Of a stretch of 13,336 nt of DNA, positions 7,133 to 13,336 are shown one piece after another (within the stretch, counting starts at the first letter, position 1; each line of letters begins with the position of its first letter). Made by a program: the position numbers and the translations under genes. The stretch is from JAKSCF01 sp028279945 (GTDB lineage Bacteria > Bacillota > Clostridia > Peptostreptococcales > JAAYPU01). The notes beneath the pieces are model-generated. The model saw only the letters and a list, made by a program, of their open reading frames with translations, did no database searches and had not been told where the DNA came from. The stretch spans positions 1 to 13,336 of the forward strand of contig JANQMT010000004.1 in assembly GCA_028279945.1 (NCBI GenBank). The letters run 5' to 3'.

Positions 7133-7750
7133 GTGTTGACCTTGGATAGAAATAAAATATATAACAAATTTGGTGATGACTACAAAGCTAATGATTTAAC
7201 ATTTCTGATGGGTATTGATATACGTTTTACTAATCATTTGGCAAGTAGATTTAAAAATAAAATTGTACTGGAAACATGCAGCGGAGGGGGATTTACAACG
7301 ATATCTCTTGCTAAATATGCGAAGCATGTTTATACTGTTGAAATAGATTCATCACGTTTTTTAGACGCAAAGCAAAATGCAAAAATTGCTCAAGTTGAAG
7401 ATAAAATTACTTTTATTAATTCAGATATTTTTGATATTTCTTTCTCCCAACTTAACGACAAAATAGATGCAGCATTGCTTGATCCGGATTGGGCAGTTTC
7501 CAGAAAGGATCATCAGTATCGTTTTCTGGATTCCAATACTTGCCCACCTTCTGATAGATTACTTTCGTTTATTTTTCAATATACCCCCAATATAAGTTTA
7601 ATACAACCGCCATATATTCAAGAATCTGAATTTAGAGGGCTGCCTAATCATGAATGTGAGAAGCTATTTTTACATGGAAAACATGAATTATATTGCCTTC
7701 ATTTTGGAGAGCAAGCTTTAACAGTTGGTAATACAGAGTTTTATATATGA
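7133..7750 (+). CDS. Class I SAM-dependent methyltransferase resembling TGS1/RNA cap guanine-N2 family
   Basis: A 205-residue Rossmann-type methyltransferase. Motif I is IVLETCSGGGFTT (44-56), with the acidic end of strand 2 at YTVEID (67-72). D98 in INSDIF follows, then motif IV LLDPDW (115-120), which resembles the DPPW catalytic motif of N2-guanine RNA methyltransferases but with Asp in place of the second proline. The pattern (FGDDY near residue 13, ASRFKN before motif I) recalls a bacterial/archaeal group assigned to the TGS1-like family, whose substrate I do not know. The start is unsure: GTG 7133 overlaps the ribosome site AGGAAG (7128-7133), so TTG 7142, 8 bases after it, may be the true start. 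No operon partner is obvious. Confidence 0.75.
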   Translation: MLTLDRNKIYNKFGDDYKANDLTFLMGIDIRFTNHLASRFKNKIVLETCSGGGFTTISLAKYAKHVYTVEIDSSRFLDAKQNAKIAQVEDKITFINSDIFDISFSQLNDKIDAALLDPDWAVSRKDHQYRFLDSNTCPPSDRLLSFIFQYTPNISLIQPPYIQESEFRGLPNHECEKLFLHGKHELYCLHFGEQALTVGNTEFYI

Positions 7751-7870
7751 GTATAAAGTTGATAGGAGTTTGTAAACTTTACACATTGTTGATATACTGT
7801 AAACGAGATAATTAATTACAATACATATATTTGTTAATAAGTACTTCAATTTACGAAACCGTTATAACAG

Positions 7871-7891
7871 TTAATATTAATTAAATATTAA
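7871..7891 (+). promoter_or_regulatory. AT-only palindrome next to the amidase ribosome site
   Basis: TTAATATT (7871-7878) and AATATTAA (7884-7891) form a perfect 8-bp inverted repeat around a 5-base centre. It ends 2-3 bases before the AAGGGG ribosome site. It could be an operator or a weak RNA hairpin, or simply AT-rich chance. Confidence 0.3.
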
Positions 7892-7906
7892 GAAAGGGGC
7901 ATGCCA

Positions 7907-8839
7907 ATGTCTTGCTATTTTAATATCGCAATGATCCAAGCTGGTTCCACTATTCCTGTTCCAGATATGTGCATAGAGGCAATAAAGCAAACAAACTTAG
8001 GGAAAATGGAATTCTATGTAAGTCACTATGCATTAGGCAATCCTAATGTTGATATGATTGTATTCCCTGAACTATTTTTAACGGGGGCTGACCCAGCTAC
8101 ATGTTTTCAGATGTCAGAGGATTTAGAAGGATTCTTAGCTCAGTCTGTATGTAATATGGCTAAAAAATATGGTAAATGGATTGTTCCAGGCAGTATCTTT
8201 GAAAAGATTAATGATTCAGCATTCTACAATACTGCACTGATAATCTCACCTGAAGGGGAAATGGTATTTAAGCATAGAAAGATATATATCCCTTATCCTT
8301 TAGAACCATCAACTCCAAGTACAGATCCGTTACAAGTATATGAAATTCCAGGTGTTGGCGTATTTGGAATGCTGATCTGTGCTGATGGGCATGACCCGCT
8401 TATTGCTAGGAAATTAGCATTATTGGGTGCAGAGGTGATTATCAAGCCTACGTTCCAAAACCATATGATTGGTGGACCTGACAATCACAAACCAGTTGTT
8501 CAAACAAGAGCACTGGAAAATCAATGTTATGTAGTATCTGTCAATCAGCCAACGCCAAGCTGTATGGGAGGATCTCTTGCAGCTGATCCGGAAGGGCATA
8601 TTATATCTGAATTAGGTGAATCTGAGCATAATACATTTGTTCAAATTGACCTAGCAAAAGTTAGGGCATGTAGAAATAAGGGTTCTTTCGGAACTTTCCA
8701 ATTCTTAAAATTATCTAAATTCTTTGCAGAAAAGGGTGCAGATACTTTACTTTCATATGACAATATTGTAAAAGCACCTGTATTTGATAAAGATAACAAT
8801 CCATTTTACTTATCACCTGATCAAATAATACATTGGTAA
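7907..8839 (+). CDS. Nitrilase-superfamily carbon-nitrogen hydrolase, amidase-like
   Basis: Predicted cytoplasmic amidohydrolase of 310 residues. The Glu-Lys-Cys triad is visible: E55 in IVFPELFLTG, K125 in KHRKIYIPYPLEPSTPS, and C158 in LICADGHDP; the second conserved glutamate E133 is also present. NTALIISPEGEMVFKHRK, the PLEPSTP context and the ICADG nucleophile elbow recall the aliphatic amidase/formamidase branch (AmiE/AmiF). It is shorter than those (about 340) and lacks their C-terminal tail, so the true amide substrate is open. I chose ATG 7907 because AAGGGG (7894-7899) lies 7 bases before it; ATG 7901 is only one base away from that site. The gene stands alone, with about 150 bases before it and a palindrome after it. 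Confidence 0.85.
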   Translation: MSCYFNIAMIQAGSTIPVPDMCIEAIKQTNLGKMEFYVSHYALGNPNVDMIVFPELFLTGADPATCFQMSEDLEGFLAQSVCNMAKKYGKWIVPGSIFEKINDSAFYNTALIISPEGEMVFKHRKIYIPYPLEPSTPSTDPLQVYEIPGVGVFGMLICADGHDPLIARKLALLGAEVIIKPTFQNHMIGGPDNHKPVVQTRALENQCYVVSVNQPTPSCMGGSLAADPEGHIISELGESEHNTFVQIDLAKVRACRNKGSFGTFQFLKLSKFFAEKGADTLLSYDNIVKAPVFDKDNNPFYLSPDQIIHW

Positions 8840-8902
8840 AAATTTTTAAAAAGATGGATATCGTAATATCATAAGTAAAGTAAATTAAATTAACATAGGA
8901 AT

Positions 8903-8928
8903 TGAACCCATTGAAATCAATGGGTTCA
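8903..8928 (+). terminator. Perfect palindrome after the amidase gene, probable weak terminator
   Basis: TGAACCCATTGA (8903-8914) and TCAATGGGTTCA (8917-8928) are exact reverse complements, forming a hairpin of about 11 bp with a 4-base loop. Only TCATT follows, not a proper T run, so termination may be weak or factor-assisted. It is the only strong structure in the 174 bases between the amidase and the UvrC-like gene. Confidence 0.6.
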
Positions 8929-9013
8929 TTAAATGTAAGAAATAGTACATATATTAAAGTGTCTTATTGTATTTCTTAATTTAGTTAATAGAACAATTGA
9001 GCAGGTGGTTAAT

Positions 9014-10027
9014 TTGTCTAGGATACCTAAACATCTAAAGGAAAAAATAGATTCAATGCCTCAAAAACCCGGCATTTACGAGATGAAGGATAATGATGGC
9101 AACATTATCTATGTAGGTAAAAGTAAAACCTTAAAATCAAGGGTAAAATCTTACTTCTATACTGAGCATGAGTGGAGTAAGTTAAAAATGTTGATTTTTA
9201 ATATACGGGATATAGATTATATTGAAACGGATACACATTTAGAAGCATTAATAATGGAGTGTGAACTTATAAAAAAATTAAAGCCAATGTATAATAGTCA
9301 GCTTAAAAATCACAACAAATATAGATATTTGAAAATCAATAAATTCAATAGATATAGACCCATAAGCATAACACATGAAAGAGAAGAAAACTGTTTTGGA
9401 CCATACAGAAGTAGGGGAATGCTTGAAGAAGTCATAAAATTTTTTCAAAATATATATCCTATCACTCAGTCTGAAGGCAGCTATGGATTTACATACAAAA
9501 TTTTTCCCGAAAGTATGAAGAAGGACTCTTTTGAAAGCAATAAGAAAAGCCTTACAGAGATTTTTTCTAATAAAAAGTGCATGAAGAATTTTTTATCAGT
9601 AATTGAAGAAAAGATGATGAATGCAGCTTCAAACGACCAATTTGAGGCAGCATCTATTTACCGAGATATGCAAATGCATATGAAATATCTGTATAATACC
9701 GATGCAAGTGAGAACAATGACTTGAATATAAAAAAGATTTTAGTGGGTGAAAAGATTGAGGAGGGTTATAAGCTTTTTTATATTTCAAATACTAGGATCA
9801 TATTCAAAACGAAGTATAAAAAGATTAACAGAGAAGCTGTAGAAATATTTTTGTTGAATGCAAAAGAGCACGAAGAAAACGTAACGTCCAGAGTGAACGA
9901 AAAAAGAGATTTAGATTTTAAAACTATTATTTTCACAGAAATTGAAGACCAAGTATCAAAGGCAGTTGTTTATTTAAAAGGGAATGGCGATACAGATTTT
10001 TTTATTGAAAAGCTTTTAACTCTATAA
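9014..10027 (+). CDS. Short UvrC-like protein: GIY-YIG nuclease domain plus UVR motif
   Basis: Predicted DNA-repair type nuclease of 337 residues. The N-terminal GIY-YIG domain has GIY at 20-22, YVG at 33-35, Arg43 in KSRVKSYF, and a glutamate in HLEALIMECELIKK (E77 or E82 as the metal ligand). A UvrC-like link NCFGPYRS follows. A UVR motif (about 193-222, FEAASIYRDMQ), the part that contacts UvrB in UvrC, comes next. The protein then ends about 110 residues later, without the RNase H-like nuclease and helix-hairpin-helix domains that bring UvrC to about 600 residues. It could therefore make only the 3' type incision, like E. coli Cho, though Cho lacks a clear UVR motif. I prefer TTG 9014 because AGGTGG (9003-9008) lies 5 bases before it; GTG 9005 is inside that site. 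It appears complete rather than broken: the frame is clean and no second half follows. Confidence 0.85.
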   Translation: MSRIPKHLKEKIDSMPQKPGIYEMKDNDGNIIYVGKSKTLKSRVKSYFYTEHEWSKLKMLIFNIRDIDYIETDTHLEALIMECELIKKLKPMYNSQLKNHNKYRYLKINKFNRYRPISITHEREENCFGPYRSRGMLEEVIKFFQNIYPITQSEGSYGFTYKIFPESMKKDSFESNKKSLTEIFSNKKCMKNFLSVIEEKMMNAASNDQFEAASIYRDMQMHMKYLYNTDASENNDLNIKKILVGEKIEEGYKLFYISNTRIIFKTKYKKINREAVEIFLLNAKEHEENVTSRVNEKRDLDFKTIIFTEIEDQVSKAVVYLKGNGDTDFFIEKLLTL

Positions 10028-10082
10028 ATCTTATAATGAAATGAATTTTTTTAACGAGATATAAGTGATCTAAATTGTATGA

Positions 10083-10088
10083 TATAAT
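10083..10088 (+). promoter_or_regulatory. Possible -10 element before the AraC-family gene
   Basis: TATAAT at 10083-10088 matches the -10 consensus, but no good -35 hexamer is seen at the right distance (TATAAG at 10060-10065). Transcription would start near 10095, leaving a very short leader that begins at the AAAGGAGG ribosome site. Confidence 0.35.
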
Positions 10089-10109
10089 GTAAGAAAGGAG
10101 GAATATCTG

Positions 10110-10826
10110 ATGCAAGGTATAAAATATGATTTCAAAGTATATCAACGAAAGGTTGAGACCCATTCCCATTCATTTGGACAACTTATTATTCCAATCAGAG
10201 GAAGTTTAAATATTGAAACGCATACAATGGATTCCATCATAGACGAGAACAAACTTTTTTTTCTTCCGCCTTCATCAGAACATACCTTTTATTCAAAGGT
10301 TAGGAATGAGTTTTTAGTTCTGGATATTCCTTATGAATTTTTAAAAGAAGATGACATGAAAAAAAATCAAGACGGTAAATTAATTGAGATGGATGAGCTA
10401 TGGCAATTGCTTAAATCTCTGTTGATCAAAGATTGTAAAGAAGGCTCAAGGCCCTATGCTGTCAATAATCTTTTTCAATATTTCTATCAATACTTGGTGG
10501 GATCTTCTCATTATCCTTCCATTGACTACTTAAACCAACATTATACTGAGGAGATCAGCTTAAATACATTAGCAAGGATTGAAAATTATAACCCTAATTA
10601 TTATAGTGAGTGGTTTAAAAAAGAGATGAAGGTCTCAATAACAGACTATATAAAGAATTTGAGAGTCAAAAAAGCAAAAGAGATGCTTATTCATCATGAT
10701 TATTCAATATTACAAATAGCCCAAATGGTCGGCTATCATCACCATTCTTCATTGACAAGAGCCTTTAAAGATGTTGAAAATATAACCCCGGCGCAATTTA
10801 GAAAAATCAACAGTAAATCCATTTGA
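10110..10826 (+). CDS. AraC-family transcriptional regulator with cupin-like N-terminus
   Basis: DNA-binding regulator of 238 residues. The N-terminal half is cupin-like: HSHSFGQLIIPIRGSL from H18, where the two histidines may form part of a ligand or metal pocket, and FFLPPSSEHTFYS. The C-terminal half (about 138-235) is an AraC-type double helix-turn-helix: ISLNTLARI...PNYYSEWFKKEM, then VKKAKEML and ILQIAQMVGYHHHSSLTRAFKDVENITPAQFRK. The ribosome site AAAGGAGG (10094-10101) is strong and 8 bases from ATG 10110. It follows the UvrC-like gene by 82 bases and is closed by a hairpin. The effector and the target genes are unknown; no adjacent transporter or catabolic operon is available to suggest them. 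Confidence 0.9.
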   Translation: MQGIKYDFKVYQRKVETHSHSFGQLIIPIRGSLNIETHTMDSIIDENKLFFLPPSSEHTFYSKVRNEFLVLDIPYEFLKEDDMKKNQDGKLIEMDELWQLLKSLLIKDCKEGSRPYAVNNLFQYFYQYLVGSSHYPSIDYLNQHYTEEISLNTLARIENYNPNYYSEWFKKEMKVSITDYIKNLRVKKAKEMLIHHDYSILQIAQMVGYHHHSSLTRAFKDVENITPAQFRKINSKSI

Positions 10827-10844
10827 ACTTATAAATAAATTGAG

Positions 10845-10887
10845 TGCAGGTGTATGAATATGGTTTTATTGTATGCATACACCTGCA
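10845..10887. terminator. Hairpin between the AraC-family gene and the convergent spore-protein gene
   Basis: TGCAGGTGTATG (10845-10856) pairs perfectly with CATACACCTGCA (10876-10887), a 12-bp stem around a 19-base loop. It lies between two convergent genes and may stop transcription from both sides, although the T runs on either side are poor. Confidence 0.65.
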
Positions 10888-10952
10888 TTTAATGGCAATA
10901 TATTTTGTTATTAGTTTGAAACTGTCAAGCTCCTTGAAATGTATTTTTGCTT

Positions 10953-11126
10953 TTATTGCATTTCTTTTAGGTCTTCTACCGCTACATTGCATATTGTATC
11001 ACAATAAACATCCTTAATTTCTACTTGATTTCCTTTAACTTTTCTTATCCAAACAGATGAGCCTTTGTAAAACACTTTAGTAATGTCGCTGGAATGAAGG
11101 ATTTCTTCTACTCTTTGTATGTTCAT
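10953..11126 (-). CDS. sspH: Small acid-soluble spore protein, H type (SspH-like)
   Basis: A 57-residue gene on the minus strand, ATG at 11126-11124 and TAA at 10955-10953. The protein starts MNIQRVEEILHSS, continues VFYKGSSVWIRKV and ends VAVEDLKEMQ. This matches the H-type spore protein family as I know it: an MNIQRAKEI-like start, then V.Y.G..V.I..V, then a short hydrophilic part and a VPV..L-like end, about 59 residues in Bacillus. AGGAGTG (11143-11137) lies 10 bases before the ATG. Such proteins are made late in the forespore and packaged in the spore core. A sigma-G/F type promoter would be expected upstream; GAATA...GAATATA (around 11176-11145) is at best a poor match. Two cysteines near the C-terminus are unusual for the family as I know it. 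Confidence 0.85.
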   Translation of the reverse strand: MNIQRVEEILHSSDITKVFYKGSSVWIRKVKGNQVEIKDVYCDTICNVAVEDLKEMQ

Positions 11127-11225
11127 ATTTAAAGTTCACTCCTATCTTATATTCAACAAACGATAAGCATATTTATTCTTAATAGTTATTATTTGCATAT
11201 TCTTTTATTTTATTTACTTTCAGCG

Positions 11226-11358
11226 TTTTATATTGAAGTTTTTAATTGTAAGCCGATATTACCTGAAAGAGAGCTTTGCTTTTCATGTCAATTCAGTTGA
11301 AAACATGTTAGAGAAAGTCATTGAACATGGTGGCGGGCAGTTGGGAGAAATTCTCCGT
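11226..11358 (+). pseudogene. Remnant of a VOC/glyoxalase-family gene
   Basis: Two plus-strand frames carry pieces of one protein. Bases 11226-11273 read FYIEVFNCKPILPEREL, and from about 11263, shifted one frame, the text reads ESFAFHVNSVENMLEKVIEHGGGQLGEI up to about 11352. Together they resemble the second half of a vicinal-oxygen-chelate domain (metal-ligand Glu in YIEVF, then a FHV.SVE..LEKV.EHGG.QLGE helix-strand unit). There is no start codon or ribosome site, the frame shifts inside, and homology stops where the promoter of the next gene begins. The N-terminal module and the C-terminal GNIIELQ-type end are absent. It is a decayed fragment, not a working enzyme. Confidence 0.7.
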
Positions 11359-11359
11359 A

Positions 11360-11388
11360 TTGTTCTATATAAAAGAGTGTACTATAAT
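11360..11388 (+). promoter_or_regulatory. Promoter of the Crp/Fnr regulator gene
   Basis: TTGTTC (11360-11365), a 17-base spacer, and an exact TATAAT (11383-11388). The start point would be near 11395. The -10 region overlaps a small inverted repeat ACTATA (11381-11386) / TATAGT (11396-11401) that could be an operator for autoregulation. Confidence 0.6.
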
Positions 11389-11421
11389 AATTTCATATAG
11401 TAATACTGCGGGGGAACTGAT

Positions 11422-12111
11422 ATGTATGCAAAATGGCTGAATGTATTAAATCAAGTTAAATTATTTGAAAACATCGAAGCAGAAGGGCTTAATGTGATGT
11501 TGAACTGTCTAAGTCCAAAGATAGTATCCTATAAAAAGAAAGAATATATTACCATAGAGGGAGATGAATTTACTGGGATAGGGATTCTGGTACAAGGGGA
11601 AGTCATCGTGACAAAAGAGAATGTAGCCGGGGATAGAGTGATCATATCCAAAATAAGTGAAGGGAATTTATTTGGTGAAATGATTGCTTTTTCCGGTAAA
11701 AATCAGTGGCCTGCAACTGTCATTGCTTCTACGGATTGTACAGTGATATGTTTTCCTTCTGACAGAATTCTGGGAAACTGTCCTAGAATGTGCATTGAAC
11801 ATAAATTACTCATACAAAATATGTTAAAAATCGTTTCAAAAAAAGCTTTAAAATTGAATAGACAAATCGAATATTTGACCATTAAAAGCATTAGAACTAA
11901 AATAAGCACCTATTTATTAGAACAATACCATATTGTAGGAAAGAATATGTTTATAATACCATTAAAAAGAAATGAATTAGCAGAATTTTTAAATGTATCA
12001 AGACCTTCTTTGTCCAGAGAACTTATCAAAATGAAGGATGAAGGCATTATTGATTTTGATAAATCTACATTTAAAATACTAGATATGGTAACATTAAAAG
12101 CGAATATATAG
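11422..12111 (+). CDS. Crp/Fnr-family transcriptional regulator, probable HcpR-type
   Basis: Regulator of 229 residues: an N-terminal cyclic-nucleotide-binding-like barrel (about 14-115), a long dimer helix, and a C-terminal winged helix-turn-helix with LKRNELAEFLNVSRPSLSREL (recognition helix around R194-R199). In the barrel FGE (84-86) is kept, but the cAMP-phosphate Arg-Ser of CRP is replaced by Trp96-Pro97 in QWPATVIA, so cAMP sensing is unlikely. The FNR N-terminal cysteine cluster is also absent. A GGGGGA ribosome site is 7 bases before ATG 11422. It lies directly upstream of hcp, an arrangement typical of HcpR regulators that respond to nitric oxide. The function as hcp activator is inferred from position and from the palindrome before hcp. 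Confidence 0.88.
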   Translation: MYAKWLNVLNQVKLFENIEAEGLNVMLNCLSPKIVSYKKKEYITIEGDEFTGIGILVQGEVIVTKENVAGDRVIISKISEGNLFGEMIAFSGKNQWPATVIASTDCTVICFPSDRILGNCPRMCIEHKLLIQNMLKIVSKKALKLNRQIEYLTIKSIRTKISTYLLEQYHIVGKNMFIIPLKRNELAEFLNVSRPSLSRELIKMKDEGIIDFDKSTFKILDMVTLKANI

Positions 12112-12121
12112 GCCATAGTAT

Positions 12122-12167
12122 AACGGTTATACAAGTAAAAGCTCAAATACTTGTATAATCGTTTTTT
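12122..12167 (+). terminator. Strong intrinsic terminator after the Crp/Fnr gene
   Basis: AACGGTTATACAAGTA (12122-12137) pairs with TACTTGTATAATCGTT (12148-12163) over 16 bp with one G-T pair, a 10-base loop, and a T6 run at 12162-12167. It separates the regulator transcript from hcp, so hcp must have its own promoter. Confidence 0.92.
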
Positions 12168-12197
12168 ATTGCGCAAATTTATTTTAAAATAAATTTT

Positions 12198-12213
12198 GGT
12201 AACCTAGGATACC
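12198..12213 (+). promoter_or_regulatory. Palindromic operator upstream of hcp, probable Crp/Fnr-type site
   Basis: GGTAACCTAGGATACC is a 16-base palindrome except for an A/A pair at positions 5 and 12, and it is flanked by TTT and AAA in matching positions. Its centre (12205.5) is 41.5 bases before the start point predicted from the -10 element at 12235. This is the class II activator position for Crp/Fnr proteins. The likely binder is the product of the gene just upstream. Confidence 0.7.
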
Positions 12214-12234
12214 GAAATAATCATTAAATTGCTA

Positions 12235-12240
12235 TATGAT
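12235..12240 (+). promoter_or_regulatory. -10 element of the hcp promoter
   Basis: TATGAT differs from TATAAT at one base. The -35 position (around 12212-12217, CCGAAA) does not resemble TTGACA and overlaps the palindrome, as expected for an activator-dependent promoter. The start point would be near 12247, about 52 bases before the hcp ATG. Confidence 0.55.
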
Positions 12241-12298
12241 AAAAACATAACAAAAATGAAATCAATTAAATGATTAAATAAAGGGAGGAAATTAAAAA

Positions 12299-13336
12299 AT
12301 GAGTATGTTTTGTTATCAATGTCAAGAAGCTGCAAAAGGAACAGGCTGTACAGTAAAAGGAGTTTGCGGTAAAACAGAAGAAGTAGCGAATATCCAAGAC
12401 TTAATGGTATACACATTAAAAGGAATTGCACAAGTAGAACAACTAGGTGTTGAAGCAGGAATAAAATGTTCAGAGGCTGGCCCATTTACAATGAAGTCAT
12501 TATTTATGACCATTACAAATGCAAACTTTAATGATGCTATGATTGTTGAACAAATTAAAAAAGGCTTGGCACTTAGAGAAGAAATGAAGAAAGATTTGAC
12601 GTATAAAGGCGTAAACTTAAATGACTTACATGATGCTGCTACATGGACAGCAGAGTCAGATTCAGAGATTCAAGCTAAAGCAGATTCTATTCAGGTTGGC
12701 ATTTTGGCTACTGAAAATGAAGATGTGCGTTCTCTTAGAGAATTGATCACATACGGACTTAAAGGGATGGCAGCTTATGCAGAGCATGCATATAACTTAG
12801 GAAAAGAAAATGAAGAAATATATGCTTTCATGATGAAAGCTTTAGCAGCAACACTAGATGATACACTAAGCGCAGATGATTTGGTAGCACTTACATTAGA
12901 AACAGGAAAATTCGGTGTAGATGTAATGGCTATACTGGATGCGGCAAACACAGGTGCTTACGGAAATCCTGAAATAACAGAAGTTGATATTGGTGTTAGA
13001 AACAACCCGGCCATCTTAATATCAGGTCATGATTTAAAAGACCTAGAACAATTATTAGAGCAGACAAAAGGAACCGGCGTAGACGTTTATACGCATAGTG
13101 AAATGCTGCCTGCTCACTACTATCCGGCATTCAAAAAGTATGATCACTTTGTAGGCAACTATGGTAATGCATGGTGGAAACAAAAAGAAGAATTTGAATC
13201 CTTTAATGGACCAATATTATTTACAACCAACTGTCTTGTTCCACCTAAAGCGGAGCATATTGAAAGAATATATACAACAGGTGCAACAGGCTTCCCAGGA
13301 TGTAAAGCGATTGAAGCAGATGAAAATGGCAAAAAA
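12299..13336 (+). CDS. hcp: Hybrid cluster protein (Hcp), class I, 3' end cut by the window
   Basis: Iron-sulfur protein of anaerobes, long annotated as hydroxylamine reductase and now linked to nitric oxide reduction and nitrosative stress. The first 346 residues of a protein usually near 550 are present. The N-terminal cluster motif is Cys5-x2-Cys8-x8-Cys17-x5-Cys23, the class I spacing. Hybrid-cluster ligands appear at His244 (GHDL), Glu268 (HSEMLPAHYYP) and Cys312 (TTNCLVPP), the same numbers as I recall for Desulfovibrio Hcp. The remaining ligands lie beyond the window. AGGGAGG (12282-12288) is 10 bases before ATG 12299. It has its own promoter with a palindromic operator and follows a Crp/Fnr-type regulator. 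Confidence 0.97.
   Translation, partial: MSMFCYQCQEAAKGTGCTVKGVCGKTEEVANIQDLMVYTLKGIAQVEQLGVEAGIKCSEAGPFTMKSLFMTITNANFNDAMIVEQIKKGLALREEMKKDLTYKGVNLNDLHDAATWTAESDSEIQAKADSIQVGILATENEDVRSLRELITYGLKGMAAYAEHAYNLGKENEEIYAFMMKALAATLDDTLSADDLVALTLETGKFGVDVMAILDAANTGAYGNPEITEVDIGVRNNPAILISGHDLKDLEQLLEQTKGTGVDVYTHSEMLPAHYYPAFKKYDHFVGNYGNAWWKQKEEFESFNGPILFTTNCLVPPKAEHIERIYTTGATGFPGCKAIEADENGKK

Noticed and set aside
7755..7780. Weak inverted repeat AAAGTT/AACTTT after the methyltransferase gene
   Set aside because: Only 6 bp with a 14-base loop and no T run; not convincing as a terminator.
12204..12513. Two minus-strand open frames
   Set aside because: Shadows of the hcp coding sequence and its promoter; composition reflects the opposite strand.
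1..13336. CRISPR arrays, tRNA, rRNA, insertion sequences, attachment sites, toxin-antitoxin or phage-defence genes
   Set aside because: No regularly spaced repeats, cloverleaf sequences, transposase motifs or recognised defence domains were seen on either strand.

Overview
This window reads as chromosome from a low-GC, anaerobic, endospore-forming Clostridia-type Firmicute. The evidence is AT-rich DNA with strong GGAGG-type ribosome sites, a small acid-soluble spore protein gene, a class I (strict-anaerobe type) hybrid cluster protein, and a cobalamin riboswitch with an intrinsic terminator. I do not name a genus.

Left part (1-7031): after an uncertain minus-strand reading frame at the left edge, a near-consensus sigma-A promoter (432-461) starts a long leader. 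The leader carries a clear cobalamin (B12) riboswitch and a 14-bp terminator. It precedes a complete ABC importer of the nickel/dipeptide class: two permeases, a lipoprotein binding protein and two ATPases (884-6117). An EamA-type (DMT superfamily) permease follows with little spacing. The layout suggests uptake of a metal, most simply cobalt, or a related compound that is shut off when B12 is plentiful. The substrate cannot be read from the sequence. A large imperfect hairpin lies between the binding-protein gene and the ATPase genes.

Middle part (7133-10826): four separate plus-strand genes. They encode a small SAM-dependent methyltransferase resembling the TGS1/RNA cap guanine-N2 family, a nitrilase-superfamily amidase with an intact Glu-Lys-Cys triad, a short UvrC-like protein (GIY-YIG nuclease plus UVR motif, no C-terminal nuclease half), and an AraC-family regulator. 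I see no pathway that links them.

Right part (10827-13336): a 57-residue H-type spore protein gene lies on the minus strand. A decayed fragment of a VOC/glyoxalase gene sits just before the promoter of a Crp/Fnr-family regulator. This regulator lacks the usual cAMP-phosphate arginine. After a strong terminator comes hcp (hybrid cluster protein), which runs off the right edge. A 16-bp palindrome upstream of hcp is centred about 41.5 bp before the predicted start point, the class II position for a Crp/Fnr activator. The two genes therefore look like an HcpR-Hcp nitrosative-stress unit.

I found no CRISPR array, rRNA, tRNA, insertion sequence or phage module. I also found no clearly new multi-gene system. 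The most interesting points are the B12-controlled importer with its neighbouring exporter-like gene, the hcp control region, the hidden spore-protein gene and the VOC remnant.
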